A program made the position numbers and the translations under genes. From Deltaproteobacteria bacterium (lineage in GTDB: Bacteria > Desulfobacterota > Desulfarculia > Adiutricales > Adiutricaceae): DNA of 40,200 nucleotides. The stretch lies in the NCBI GenBank assembly GCA_031263485.1, contig JAISFS010000245.1, positions 1-40,200 of the forward strand. The letters are read 5' to 3'. The notes under the pieces were generated by a model, which was not told the DNA's origin, did no database searches, and saw only the letters and a program-made list of their open reading frames with translations. This document shows positions 1 to 9,632 of this stretch, one piece after another. Position 1 is the first letter of the stretch. Every line of letters starts with the position of its first letter.

Positions 1-270
1 GCCGCCGGCTTGCGGGCCGAGGTGGCGGTCTTGCGCGCTGCGGGCTTGCGGGCCGCCGGCTTCTTCGCCGCCGGCTTGCGGGCCGAGGTGGCGGTCTTGC
101 GCGCCGCCGGCTTGCGGGCCGAGGTGGCGGTCTTGCGCGCCGCGGGCTTGCGGGCCGTTGTCGCGGTCTTGCGCGCCGCGGGCTTGCGGGCCGACGGCTT
201 CTTCGCCGCAGGCTTCCTGGCCGACGGCTTCTTCGCGGCAGGCTTGCGGGCCGGAGCCTTGCGGGCCGGC
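1..270 (-). repeat. Tandem repeats encoding the basic histone-like tail
   Basis: Short GC-rich units encoding AARKTATSARKPA, AARKPAAKKP and similar blocks are repeated head to tail with small substitutions. Units differ by whole codons, so the reading frame is kept, as expected if the tail grows and shrinks by slippage or unequal exchange. The array continues past the window edge. Confidence 0.8.
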
Positions 271-506
271 TTGGGCGACAGGACGACCTCGTCTGCCTCG
301 TCGTATTCTACGTCCTCTTCTTCGATGTCGTCCTCGTCGTCGTCATCGATATCGTCCTCGTCCTCGTCATCGTAGTCGTCGTCCTCGCCCTCTTCGTAGT
401 CGCCGTGGCCCATGTCGTTCTCGTCGTCATCGTCCGGGGCCGCGGCCTGGAGCCCGTCGAGCTCCAGGGTGTCGTCGTCGCCGGGGAGCAGTTTGTCCAT
501 GGTCAT
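1..506 (-). CDS. Histone H1-like protein, acidic N-terminus and basic Lys/Ala/Pro repeats (partial, 3' end outside window)
   Basis: The reading frame stays open from an ATG at 506 to the left edge of the window, so only about 168 codons are visible. The first 90 or so residues are dominated by Asp and Glu. The chain then switches abruptly to a basic repeat built from ARKPAAKKPS, ARKPAARKTATT and ARKTATSARKPA blocks. Such Ala/Lys/Pro tails are known from bacterial histone-H1-like proteins, which bind DNA non-specifically and compact the nucleoid. The acidic head could regulate or counter the tail (inference). The start at 506 is preferred over the in-frame ATG at 500 because AAAGGAAG lies just upstream at a usable distance. 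The opposite-strand reading frame here is a shadow of the repeats. A ribosomal or RNA-binding protein with a similar tail is the main alternative. Confidence 0.72.
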   Translation of the reverse strand, partial: MTMDKLLPGDDDTLELDGLQAAAPDDDDENDMGHGDYEEGEDDDYDDEDEDDIDDDDEDDIEEEDVEYDEADEVVLSPKPARKAPARKPAAKKPSARKPAAKKPSARKPAARKTATTARKPAARKTATSARKPAARKTATSARKPAAKKPAARKPAARKTATSARKPA

Positions 507-910
507 GTTCTTCCTTTCGAATACGGGACCGTCCGCGCCGTTTCGGCGCGGCGGAATCCGTTCGCCGTTCCGCGTTTGAGGCGAAAAAGGCGGCGGCCGG
601 CGGCGGGACGCCTCCGGGCAGTTGGTTGCGGGCATCGTCCGCGGCCCACGCTCGCGCATAGCGCACAAGGACTACAGGGCCGTGACTGCAGCTGTGGGGC
701 TCGAGGCGCCTTTCAGGGAAGCGCTACTCGGGCTGCTTTTCTGGGCCGCGGGCGTCCCGGACATGCCTCCTTCGGCTTGCCGGGCCTCGCCATTTTCGAC
801 CGGGAACCGGGCGCCCTCCCTACGCGTCCGGACTCTCCGTATCGCGCGGTTTGCGATGCGCCCGGCAACTCGGTGCCGGGCCATCGGGAACGCCTCTTCC
901 CAACGTGCGG

Positions 911-940
911 ATTATCGCACAATACTTTTTCGGTATGCAA
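911..940 (-). promoter_or_regulatory. Candidate sigma-70-type promoter with extended -10
   Basis: Read on the minus strand, TTGCAT (935-940) is followed after 18 bases by GATAAT (911-916). GATAAT is preceded by TGC, giving an extended -10 of the form TGnGATAAT. Upstream lie A-tracts that could act as an UP element. It points toward the histone-like gene but would give a leader of about 400 bases, so it may instead drive an unrecognised small RNA. Called from motif match only. Confidence 0.35.
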
Positions 941-2247
941 GCTTTTTTTAGAGTATTTTTTGCCGCCGGCGATATTTTTTTTTCCGCCGTGACGGGAAGC
1001 GTCGTTTCACGGGCGACGCGATGCCTTGCAGGGCCGCGTTTCCTAACCGATTCGGTCGCGCGCCACGAGAGCGGCGACCCGATCCCGGCTACGGAACCCC
1101 GAGGTTCGCGTTCGGGATCTACGCGCGACATCTATGTTTCACAGGACATTGCGCATCCGCCGGAGCTGCCGGATGATCTGCCGTCCTTTCATGATACCTC
1201 CCTAACCGCATGCCCGATGCCCACTTAGCCGTCCTGGCGATTGCACCTATTCTCTCCGTACAATTTAATTTACGTGCTATTCGTGCGCCCGTCCCTCCGA
1301 TGCCAACTCGAAGACGGCCGGTCCCGTGTCCCGGGTCCGTCCCCGGGATGGTCCCATTTCCTCAAAACCCTTGCGGGACAAACCGTAGCGCTCACAACGA
1401 CCCGCAATCGTGAACCCGTACCCGGCTCATCGGCCGGTCTTGGGGTTCAGGGGCATCGGAGGCGGATTCCGTGAGTCACCGCTTGCCGGCTTTGCCGTAC
1501 CCCGCTTTTCGGCGCCTTCCTTGAACGGGAGGATGTACTCCAAATTCCGGACTCCTCAAGCATTTCTTCGGCCCGCCTGATCCAGTGGCCCGTCCTCGGC
1601 AGAGCCTCCGCCGACGGATGCTTTCCTCCGCCTCCCCGCTTTCGGCCGGACGTTCAAACCTGACCTGGACTCCCGACCGTACCGGGACACCGGTCCGGAA
1701 AGCGTGTCCTTACGGGTATTCGATATCCCCAAACGTCCTTCAGTCGCCTTGGCGGCACATCGGCGCCATGGCGCAACCTCGCATTCCTGCCGCCCCTCGC
1801 CTCTCCGGTCGGCGCCGCGACGCCCGGCATCAGGATATCGCCGCTAGACTCCGCCACCGAACCGCGGGGACCGGTCCGAAGGCACGGAACGGCAACCGTG
1901 CCTTGCGCCGCCCCTTTGCGATTTTTTCGTTGCGGTTCACCCCCGCCGGAAAGCCTTTGAATATTTTTGCCGCCTCCACCCGCCGGATCCGGCATTCTGA
2001 TCTCCTTACGGATTCTTTATAGCCGCCATGCCGACGGTCCGAAGCGAAGAGCCCGCCCCGGACGACCTGGCCGCCGTCCCCGCGGATTTCCTGCACTTTC
2101 CCGAAATGCCGGAACATCCGCCTTCCCCGGCGAGCCTTCAGGCAAGCAGCAAGCCTCACCTCCGCTTCCCGTCATGCATCCCTTTCCGCTGGACCCGCCT
2201 CATGCGGCTCCGGCAAGCGGCTTGCCTCATACGCCGACATTACCGGA

Positions 2248-2362
2248 TCGCCGACGCGCGCGGGCTCCTGCAAACGGCTCGCCGCAGGCGCAACCCTTCC
2301 CCGCTCGCCGACGCGCACTCGACTCCTGCAAGCGGCTTCGCCGCAGGCGCGACCCTTCCCCT
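2248..2362. repeat. Two-copy tandem repeat of about 57 bp
   Basis: Copy one (2248-2304) and copy two (2305-2362) both read TCGCCGACGCGC, then CTCCTGCAA, CGGCT, CGCCGCAGGCGC and CCCTTCCCC, with a few substitutions and a one-base length difference. It lies in non-coding sequence. No inverted ends or flanking duplication suggest a mobile element. Confidence 0.7.
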
Positions 2363-2500
2363 TTCGCCGGCTCACGCGCGCCTTCGGCGACAGGCTCCAG
2401 GCACTCTTCGGACGGCCCGTTCCAGGCCACAAACGCAGGAAGGTCCCGACGGTCAGCTTTCGGGCGCGACAGCATTCCGGAATCAACCCCTCCGTCCCTC

Positions 2501-2956
2501 TCAGTTTCCGCCGCCCGACAAGAGCCGGGACAGCGCTATGCCTGCGAAGAATCCCACGGTGGTGGAAAGGTTCAGGCTCCTCACGCCGGGCTTCATGGGT
2601 ATGTTGTATATCCTGTCAGCCTCCGCCGCCAGCGCGTCCGGAACGCCCCTGGTCTCGGGACCGAACAGGAGGCCGTCGTCCGCCCGCGCCGCGTACCTGG
2701 AGAAATGCTCGCCTCCGCGAGCCGAGGTTGCAATGATCCGTCCGCCGCCCCAGGATTCCCTGAAACTCCTCCAGTCCCCCCACACTCGCAGGTCGACGTA
2801 GGGCCAGTAGTCGAGCCCGGCCCTCTTGAGGTCCTTGTCCGCGATGGAGAACCCGAGGGGCTCAATGAGGTTGAGCCTGATGCCGAGCCCTGCCGAGAGC
2901 CTGGCCACGTTGCCCGTGTTGGGCGGAATTTCCGGCTCGAAGAGGATTATTTCCAT
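2501..2956 (-). CDS. trmL: tRNA (cytidine(34)-2'-O)-methyltransferase
   Basis: This is a SPOUT-family RNA methyltransferase of 151 residues, close to the usual TrmL length. The family uses S-adenosylmethionine to methylate the ribose of the wobble base 34 of certain leucine tRNAs in the cytoplasm, which helps codon reading. The sequence shows the N-terminal NTGNVAR motif (residues 13-19), the motif LLFGPETRG (96-104), and the knotted SAM-binding segment IPMKPGVRSLNLS (119-131). The start ATG follows a purine-rich stretch containing GGAAGGAAG about ten bases upstream. The gene stands alone, with no close neighbour on either side and no visible terminator. A related SpoU-type methyltransferase is possible but less likely given the short length and NTGN motif. 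Confidence 0.93.
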   Translation of the reverse strand: MEIILFEPEIPPNTGNVARLSAGLGIRLNLIEPLGFSIADKDLKRAGLDYWPYVDLRVWGDWRSFRESWGGGRIIATSARGGEHFSRYAARADDGLLFGPETRGVPDALAAEADRIYNIPMKPGVRSLNLSTTVGFFAGIALSRLLSGGGN

Positions 2957-4670
2957 GCCTGGCGGCTTCCTTCCCCCCGGGCGACAGCTTTCGCCGCGCT
3001 AAGGGCCGCCCGGGATTCACGTGAGTATTAACCCGGCCGACCCCGATTAGAAGCCGATTACCGCAGCTCCGGAGTCGTCGGCTTCATGGCACTGATGCCG
3101 CGCGCTCCCGTTGCCTGCCCGACAGATCTCCGGGATTTAACCTGAAAGTCCCCCGTCCCTTCCTACGGGTCACTTTCCCCAATCTCTCCTGACGCGCCAA
3201 CCCCGCTCGCTTGCTTCCCCCGTTTTCCCTGTCGCCCTTCCCCGCCCTGCAGGCTTCTCCGCCTTCTCCGCCTTCTCATCCTTCTCCCCCGCGCCTCTCT
3301 TGTCCTCCGTCATTCCGACCCGTCCGCACCGGCATTCCCTGGCTTCCCCTGACTCCCCAGGCATCGCCCTCCTCCGCCTCCCCGCGGCCTTCCGGACGGT
3401 AAGACGCTTTAGCGCTCCTCCTCCGCGAGGGGAACCTGAACCATCGGAGGCGCCTACTCCTTCCCGCGATCGCGTGACCGCCGCAGACGCGATGCCGCAG
3501 TTCCCCTTCGAGTGCCCCGCCTTTTCCTGGCGAATACCGATGCCGGATCCAACGGACGTCCTGTCAGTGACGCCGGCGACCGCCCGCGAAATGCCGGGAA
3601 AGTCCCGCGGACCGCCCCCCGGCTTCCCGACCGGGCCGGGGTGCCTCCGGTCTGCCGAATCGCCGCGTTGCCATGGAGACTCAACGCCCCTCGAAGTGAT
3701 CCCGTGCGGGGTTCCACACCTTATTAAAAAACTCTGAAAGCTTGCCCGCATGAAACCGTATCGTCGATACGCATCTTCCTGGCCCCTGCCGCACGGCTTC
3801 CCGGCGCCATGCTTCAAAAGCTCCGGCCGCCACCCCGAAGCCTTTCGTGATTTCCCATGGGCAAGACACTATATCATATAGATGCTCCGGCTAGCCGCCG
3901 GACACCCCGGCCTCATGCGAGACGCGGCAAAACCATGGTCATCCACCTGATGCCACTTCCGCAAAGCCCTCTGGGCTTACACTATTATAAAGGTGATCCT
4001 GCGGGACGTCTCCTGACACTCGCCGATGCCCCTGACTGCCCCCGTGCCCCATTTCCTGAAGGCCTATGAGCACGACACTTTAATATAGGCTCGCCGACGT
4101 GTCGAGCGACGCCCGGCAAAAAACCCGGCCACCCACCCGATATCCCTTGTCCCAAGACCTGACGGGGCGCCTTCGACGCCTGTGTCCCCCCTCTCCCCGG
4201 AACAGACGCCCGAACGCCGTCATCGGGTTTCGGCCCGCCCGAAGGCTCACCCCACCCATTTTGCCTTTCCGGAAGCTGTCGCGACCGGTGTCCCTGCCGG
4301 AACATCGCCGGAGCTGACTGTCTCAGAAACCTCATGCGTAACCGCTCAGCCCGACTGCCATCGGCGCCGCAACGCTAGCGATGGCGCGGCGCCTTCCGCC
4401 CGCATCTGATTCCCGGTAGCCATCCGCAGATTGGATGTCCGCCCCGGAACAAAGGGAGGTGCCTCCCCGAGACTCCGCCGCCCCTTAGCGAAACCTTCCG
4501 CGAGCCTCATCCGCCGTCAGCCTGCAACCAGGCCCGCAAGTCCCTCCGCCCCTCGAAGGCTCCGGGATGCGTGGCGAAGGCTCATCAACGCTGCTTCCTG
4601 CCTCCTGCCCCCGCCTTGCCCCGGAATGCGACCGTCCGCTCCCCTTATTTCCTTCCTCATCCTCCGTTCA

Positions 4671-4700
4671 GCTCTGGTCATCTCCGGTCATCTCCGGTCA
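4671..4700. repeat. Three-copy 10-bp tandem repeat
   Basis: GCTCTGGTCA is followed by two copies of TCTCCGGTCA with no spacer. The 10-bp period matches the repeat at 9401-9480, although the sequence differs. Confidence 0.6.
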
Positions 4701-5244
4701 GGATTGAAGATTCCGTCCCCTGCAGAATGACCGGCATGCCAAAGAGGCGGCAGGCCGGTGTGTTTCGGTATCCGTCAGGCAAGCGACTGGCCAGCCGCGG
4801 CCGGAAGGCATTCTTCACGAGTCATTCGTTTGATTCCGCACCGATAGCGACCGCGCAATTTTTTTTTGCGCGGAAGAATCACGACCTCGACGGGCACTGC
4901 CGACTGACCTTCGGTCGCCGGACTCCGCTTTGCGGTCGGCACCCTCGCCTTCCGCTGTGCCAGTCAGCTCAGCCTTCCCCTAAAATCCCAAGCCTGGGCC
5001 TGTCAAATCCCCAGCCTGAGCCATCCGCCTTTTCCCGCCGGGATTAACCCGATCCTGTCCCCCCTTTCCGTCGTCCTGGTCTTCTGCCCGCACGTCGTCT
5101 TGTCATCGGCCTTCCGCCCCCGACTCCTGCCCTTGAATGCCCCCCGCCTGCTCGCCTAGGCGCCGCCCTTCGCCGCATCCCGAAGCCATTCGCGGCATCC
5201 CGGGGCCCATCCTCGCCGTCACGCCTCTCAAACCGTCCTTGGAC

Positions 5245-5283
5245 AAAAAAAAAGCCCCCCGGCCCCGTCCGATTCGGGGTCCA
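5245..5283 (-). terminator. Rho-independent terminator for the Ala-rich protein gene
   Basis: Read on the minus strand, a hairpin formed by CCCCG and CGGGG arms around a seven-base loop, extended by neighbouring G/C bases, is followed by GGGGGGC and nine T residues. It lies about 90 bases beyond the stop codon of the gene at 5374-6888, in the right orientation. Confidence 0.7.
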
Positions 5284-5373
5284 GGAAGGCCTGCCTGTCT
5301 TCATGCTGCCCCAAAGGGGCCCTTTTACGCGGATGGTGTTCAGGGCCCCTCTCGAGCCTTCGTGCCGGACTTC

Positions 5374-6888
5374 TCAGACGTGCTTGCTCAGGAGGAAAGA
5401 CTTGGTGGTGAGCGAGGATGCCCTGTTGGTTCCGATCCTGCCGTTGGAGTAGCTGTGCTCGAGGCTTTTAGCGAGATCCAGGGTGGCCGCCGCCGCGAGT
5501 GCCGTTCCGAAGCCCACGCCTATTCCCACCGCCGTGACCGAGGTGAAGCTCGCGCTGAACTCGACCGACTCGCTCATCCCCGCCTCTATCTTGCCGTCGG
5601 AGCCGATGGAAACGCTGAACTCCCTCTTGTAGCCCACCGACACGGAAAACCCGGTGGAATGCACGATGCCCAGACCAGGCCAGCCGCCTAAGGTGACGGA
5701 GGAACTCGACGTGAGGAGATCCACTCCCAGCTTCAGCGAGGCGAGCCCCAGCAGGCGATCGGCGAGCTTCTGCTCCTCCTTGACCGCCCGGTTGATCTCC
5801 ATGGTCATGGTCTTCTGGAGATACTCGTCGAAGGTGGCGCTTTTCGATGCGGCCTCCGCCGATCCCTTGACCGCGCCCTGAATGGCGGCCCTTGCCACGG
5901 CCTCCGAGACCGTATAGCCGGCCTTGGTCTCCTGCGCCTCGTCCGCTGCCGCCGCGGCCGCGCCCACCGCTATCGAGGCGGCTGCCGCCGACTCCCCTGC
6001 GGCCGCCGCGGCCGCCTTGTCCATGGCCGCAAGCTTCTCGCGGACCCTGTCCACGGCGTCCAGGACGTCCTCGTCCTCCTTGAGCTCGGTCAGGATACGG
6101 GCGGCCTCCTCGGCGGCGAGCTCGTTTGCGAGATAGTCGGCCGCGGCCGTAACGGCCGCATCGCCAAGCTCGCTTTTGAGTATCACGAGCTCGCCGGCGG
6201 CGGCGGATCCCGCCGCCTCGGCCGCCGAGATCCACTTGAGATCCTGCGTGAAGAGCTTCTTGTCCTCCTCGAGGGCGCGTTCCTCGCCGAAGTAATCGTT
6301 CAGCGCCCGGGCCACCGAGACCGTCTCGTACCCGGAGGGGCCGTCGTTCAGGAACGCCACCGCCTCGGAGATCTTATCCAGCTTGTCCGACGCCTTGTCC
6401 AGCGTCTCCTGGGCCGCGCCCGCCATGCTGTAGGCGCCCATGGCCTCGCCTTTGATCTTCCCCAGGAACTCTGTCACCGCGACCGCCACGCGGGATTCGG
6501 TCACCGCGCCGTCGGTCGCGAGGATGAGGTTCGCCATGAGCCGGTTGGCCTCGGCTTCCCCGAAGAGCGACTTTGTCTCGTCTACGAAGTCCGTGACCGC
6601 CCTCACGAGGGTCGCGTTCTCCTCGTCGGAATGCCGGTTCCTCTCCTCGGCGAGCTTGTCCGCCGCGACGAGGTTGGCCAGAAGGGACGCCGCGAAGTTC
6701 TTGGCGAGCCCGCCCTTGGCATCGCCGGCCGCCTTCGATCCCGCGGCTCCCGTGTCGGCCTTGGGCATCTCGATCTTGAGCGCGCTGTTCTTGAGCCTGG
6801 TCTGGAACTGGTTAAACGAGGGCCCGCCGTAGAGGCTCCCGCTCTTGATGTTAAGCCCGCCAACGGGCGTCGTCAGGTTCAGCATCAT
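5374..6888 (-). CDS. Unrecognised Ala-rich protein, helical core and Ser/Gly-rich C-terminus
   Basis: A 504-residue protein whose family I do not recognise. Residues 1-60 are mixed and lack a signal peptide. Residues about 60-370 are rich in Ala, Glu, Lys and Asp and look helical, with possible coiled-coil stretches. The last 110 residues are rich in Ser, Gly, Val and Thr in an alternating pattern (for example HSTGFSVSVGYKREFSVSIG), suggesting beta strands, before a short basic end. The coding call rests on a long unbroken frame, no competing gene, a consistent amino-acid style and a terminator just downstream. The start has two adjacent ATG codons and only a weak GGGG upstream. It stands alone between two long spacers. 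The order of helical middle and beta-rich end resembles secreted or filament-type proteins, but that is only an impression. Confidence 0.75.
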   Translation of the reverse strand: MMLNLTTPVGGLNIKSGSLYGGPSFNQFQTRLKNSALKIEMPKADTGAAGSKAAGDAKGGLAKNFAASLLANLVAADKLAEERNRHSDEENATLVRAVTDFVDETKSLFGEAEANRLMANLILATDGAVTESRVAVAVTEFLGKIKGEAMGAYSMAGAAQETLDKASDKLDKISEAVAFLNDGPSGYETVSVARALNDYFGEERALEEDKKLFTQDLKWISAAEAAGSAAAGELVILKSELGDAAVTAAADYLANELAAEEAARILTELKEDEDVLDAVDRVREKLAAMDKAAAAAAGESAAAASIAVGAAAAAADEAQETKAGYTVSEAVARAAIQGAVKGSAEAASKSATFDEYLQKTMTMEINRAVKEEQKLADRLLGLASLKLGVDLLTSSSSVTLGGWPGLGIVHSTGFSVSVGYKREFSVSIGSDGKIEAGMSESVEFSASFTSVTAVGIGVGFGTALAAAATLDLAKSLEHSYSNGRIGTNRASSLTTKSFLLSKHV

Positions 6889-7862
6889 CGTCTACCCCGC
6901 TCGCCGTGGGGTCCCGGCCCCCCGGCCGTCTCATCGGAAAAGGCAACCCCTTCTCATTTTTGAAATCGGCTCATGCCACAGTAAATATAAGTCCAAGTAC
7001 CTGATATTGCTAGCCAATTCAGGCTCTAGAAAGATTCGCGATTCTTTCGGCGGCGCTTGAGGCCTCTTCAAGCTTCACTCAAGCCGAAGCACGGGCTCCG
7101 CCCCCGGAGCGTCTGAATCTTCGGTGGAGCCTCGCTGGATTCTCGCAAAGCATTGCGCCGTTTCCTCAATCGCTACGGGGGTTTGGGAGAAGGGACTGCT
7201 GACCCGGAGCCGGCACTCAGCTTGAGCCCCGCCTCGCGGCAGGCGCGAGCCCGCTTCCTGGATCACTTCAGCCATCCCTCGCGCGATGCCCGGGACATCT
7301 GGCAACGCCGCTTCAACAAAACTCGAAATAAAAGTGCGCACGGCATTGAAAAATTTGAAGGCGAGCAAAAAAAATCCCGCACGGGTCAAGCTTTCGTCGA
7401 CTCCGAGAACCCGCCACGCGGATAGCCGATCGGCCTGAAACAGGAAAAACCTTTTCCGCGCTTATGCTCCGCGTCCGGCCTTCCGGCGGGTGACGGCGGC
7501 TCATGCGAGGAAGCCACAACCGACGGACGCTGCCGGACACGCTACATACCACGTCGACCGCCGCCTTCAGGAAAATCCCGGCTAAACCTCAACTTCGCCT
7601 ACTCTCTCCGGTTCGTTCAACCATATTCCGCCCTCTATCCTGATGCCTTGCTGGGTCAGACTGCCCGGCGTCCGGCTCTGGACCGCGATATCGCTTGCCA
7701 GGCCTTCCTTGGGGCCTCCTCGCAGATATTTCCCGCTGCAGGGTACCTGTTTCCCGCGTGCAGGGTACCCGGCCAACCCCAAGGCTCTCGCCGCCCCATC
7801 GGCACCGGATGCCTGACAGGCACAGGGCCTGCATACTTTCGCGGGACATGGCGAAGTTCTGC

Positions 7863-7987
7863 CTAGGAGCCTGTGCATAAAGGGTTTTGATGAAGGACAT
7901 GACAATGAATGAGGTAGATAAGAGGCAGCCAATCCACAACTGATTGATTCGCGGCAATGCCCTGTGATTTATGCAACAGCCTCCTAG
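7863..7987. mobile_element. MITE-like element with IS5-type ends
   Basis: Two inverted ends face each other. The left is GAGCCTGTGCATAAA from 7867, and the right, read on the minus strand from 7983, is GAGGCTGTTGCATAAA. They match at all but two positions (one gap, one substitution). Both ends are flanked by CTAG (7863-7866 and 7984-7987), consistent with a 4-bp target duplication of the YTAR type known for IS5-group elements. The interior of under 90 bases has no transposase and lower GC than its surroundings. It is therefore best read as a non-autonomous miniature element or an internally deleted IS. No second copy was found in this window. Confidence 0.65.
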
Positions 7988-9400
7988 ACAACCTGAAGAA
8001 GGACGCAGCATCTCCGTTCCTTTGCCCCAAAACCCGCCGCTTTCCGATGCCGCAGACCCGGTCGGTATGCGGGAAAACTATTTATCCGGCACCTCTGGCT
8101 CGGTTTCGGGGCCTTCCGTGAACCCGCAGTTGACGACTCGACAGGGGGCGCAATCCGAGGGGAGGTTGCGAAGCGAGCATGCGAACGGCTTCAGGATCTT
8201 TGTCGGGGGCCCGGGCGGGATACCGGGAATATGGAGAGACGCACCGGCAAAAATCCGCCACGCGACCTCCCGACCTTGCGGATTCCCTTGGCTTCCGCCT
8301 GACCCATGGGACAACAGGCAACGGTTGCGAACTCATTCCATCGAATTCCGACGGGGACATCTGGAGCTCACCTTCAGGATTTCGCCACGCCCTCGATACG
8401 GTCAACGGCCTGAGCGTGTCGTTGGCGGCTCCTATGATGCCGATGGACATTCTCGCAGCAGACTTTCCGTTGCCTTTATTGTCCGGTCGTTGCCGCTATT
8501 TGCCACATAATCTAAATTCAGGTAGGCCCAACTTTTTCAGGGCGCATGAAGAGCTTATTGCTTGCGGCAGACAATATACCCATAGGGCATAAGCTTCATG
8601 TCCTTCCGCGAACATCATCAGCATGCCGCAAAGTTCCGGCTCACTCCCGAAACTTTCATGCCCCCTCTCCCTATCCCTTGACGGTGGCCAATCAGACCGC
8701 TTAACCGCGATTGCCGCCCCCCAATCCATGATGTCGGATCATTGGCCCGCCGGATGATGGTATCCTTTCGCTATTCGAAGTGTCATGACACCTTTTGTGA
8801 ATATAATCACTAATTGCCCTAGACGCAATTTCCTTCCAGACGGCAGGCTCAGCGTAACCATTGACCCACTCGTACACAGACAATGACCGATAATGGCGGC
8901 CATACTGTGCCCCACCTCTCTTTTCCGGAAAAGTCACCCTGACTTCAACATTCAGACCGGAAACTGATTTCCCTCGTCTTGATATCACCGATGACGATCA
9001 GGACGAATGATATCCTATACGACTGTTGAGCCATGGCAAAATCAAGGACATGCGAACCGTGTCCATATTCAGGCACGTCAATTTTCCGTTCGAATCCGAG
9101 GTTTCCCGTCAAAGTGCATTTGGAATTTTCGGTGTTTCCGGAAAGTGGCTCGCCGGGCAATTGCCATCGAGCCACACGGAATTCAATGCGCGATACCGTG
9201 AGGCTCAGGAAAATATCAGGCCGGCAACGCCTCGGAAACACAGATCGGTCCCCTTCAAAGTTTTCAAGGCTGGCCACTAGGGATTTTCACGGCAAGCCGC
9301 AGAAAGCGCGTCCTCCAACGATGCCCGTAAGCGCGTCCTGCCCTTTCCCTTATTGGAAGGGTCGGGTCGCCGCAAGCCGATTCCGGAAAGCTGAGGTTAG

Positions 9401-9480
9401 CCGGATAAAGCCGGATAAGACCGGATAAGACCGGATAAGACCGGATAAGACCGGATAAGACCGGATAAGACCGGATAAAG
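9401..9480. repeat. Eight-copy 10-bp tandem repeat
   Basis: Eight perfect-length copies of CCGGATAAGA. The first and last copies end in AAAG instead of AAGA. The array starts about 150 bases beyond the mnmG stop codon, in non-coding DNA. The unit is close to one helical turn, so any bound protein would contact the same face repeatedly. Confidence 0.95.
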
Positions 9481-9632
9481 CCGTAGGAATTCGGAAAATT
9501 CCGCGCTTCCCGCACGTCACGCGGCCGCGCTTCCCGCCCCCGGGCAACAGTGACCTGCTTTCCCCCGCCCCAGCCACACGGAGCATAACGGCCACGCAAC
9601 GCGCCAACCGGCGAGCGCACTGCCCGACGGGT

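Larger units (their letters stand above)
507..2500. other. Long spacer without a supported gene
   Basis: About 2 kb between the histone-like gene and trmL. Open frames occur on both strands, but they overlap each other, lack ribosome binding sites and show no recognisable family. T-rich tracts lie near 945-980, next to the candidate promoter at 911-940. A two-copy direct repeat is at 2248-2362. Nothing else was identified. Confidence 0.6.
2957..5373. other. Long spacer without a supported gene
   Basis: About 2.4 kb. It holds pyrimidine-rich low-complexity sequence (about 3160-3400, including TTCTCCGCC repeats), AT-rich pockets near 3866-3885 and 3975-3995, three copies of a 10-bp TCTCCGGTCA-like unit (4671-4700), a T-loop palindrome (4851-4873), and the terminator of the downstream minus-strand gene (5245-5283). 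Open frames here have no recognisable family and overlap in several frames. Confidence 0.6.
6889..9632. other. Longest spacer: MITE-like element, tandem repeat, possible gene remnant
   Basis: About 2.7 kb without a supported gene. AT-rich sequence at 6955-7035 lies upstream of the Ala-rich gene and may carry its promoter. A 125-bp MITE-like element sits at 7863-7987. From about 8500 to 9280 the GC content falls, and two overlapping minus-strand frames (8945-9277 and 8701-8988) could be a frameshifted gene remnant. An 8 x 10-bp repeat is at 9401-9480. Confidence 0.55.

Noticed and set aside
10-375. Plus-strand frame of 121 residues, Ala/Arg/Leu-rich
   Set aside because: It is the complement of the histone-like repeat. 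The minus strand has a ribosome binding site and a sensible acidic-then-basic protein.
1967-3031. Plus-strand frames up to 354 residues
   Set aside because: They run antisense through trmL, are Pro/Arg/Ser-rich without domains, and have no ribosome binding site.
3170-3817. Minus-strand frame of 215 residues
   Set aside because: Arg/Gly-rich with low-complexity Glu/Lys repeats from a pyrimidine-rich tract. No family or start signal.
4851-4873. Palindrome CCGCGCAA / TTGCGCGG with a T-rich loop, considered as a terminator
   Set aside because: The T-run lies in the loop rather than after the stem, and no gene ends nearby.
4571-5047. Plus-strand frame of 158 residues
   Set aside because: No domain or start signal, and it crosses a short tandem repeat and a T-loop palindrome.
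7971-8510. Plus-strand frame of 179 residues
   Set aside because: It starts inside the MITE-like element and shows no recognisable family.
9086-9110. TTCGAATCC motif considered as a tRNA T-loop
   Set aside because: The flanking bases do not form the five-base T-stem, and no acceptor stem or anticodon arm is present.
9397-9480. Repeat considered as a CRISPR array
   Set aside because: Units are 10 bp with no spacers.
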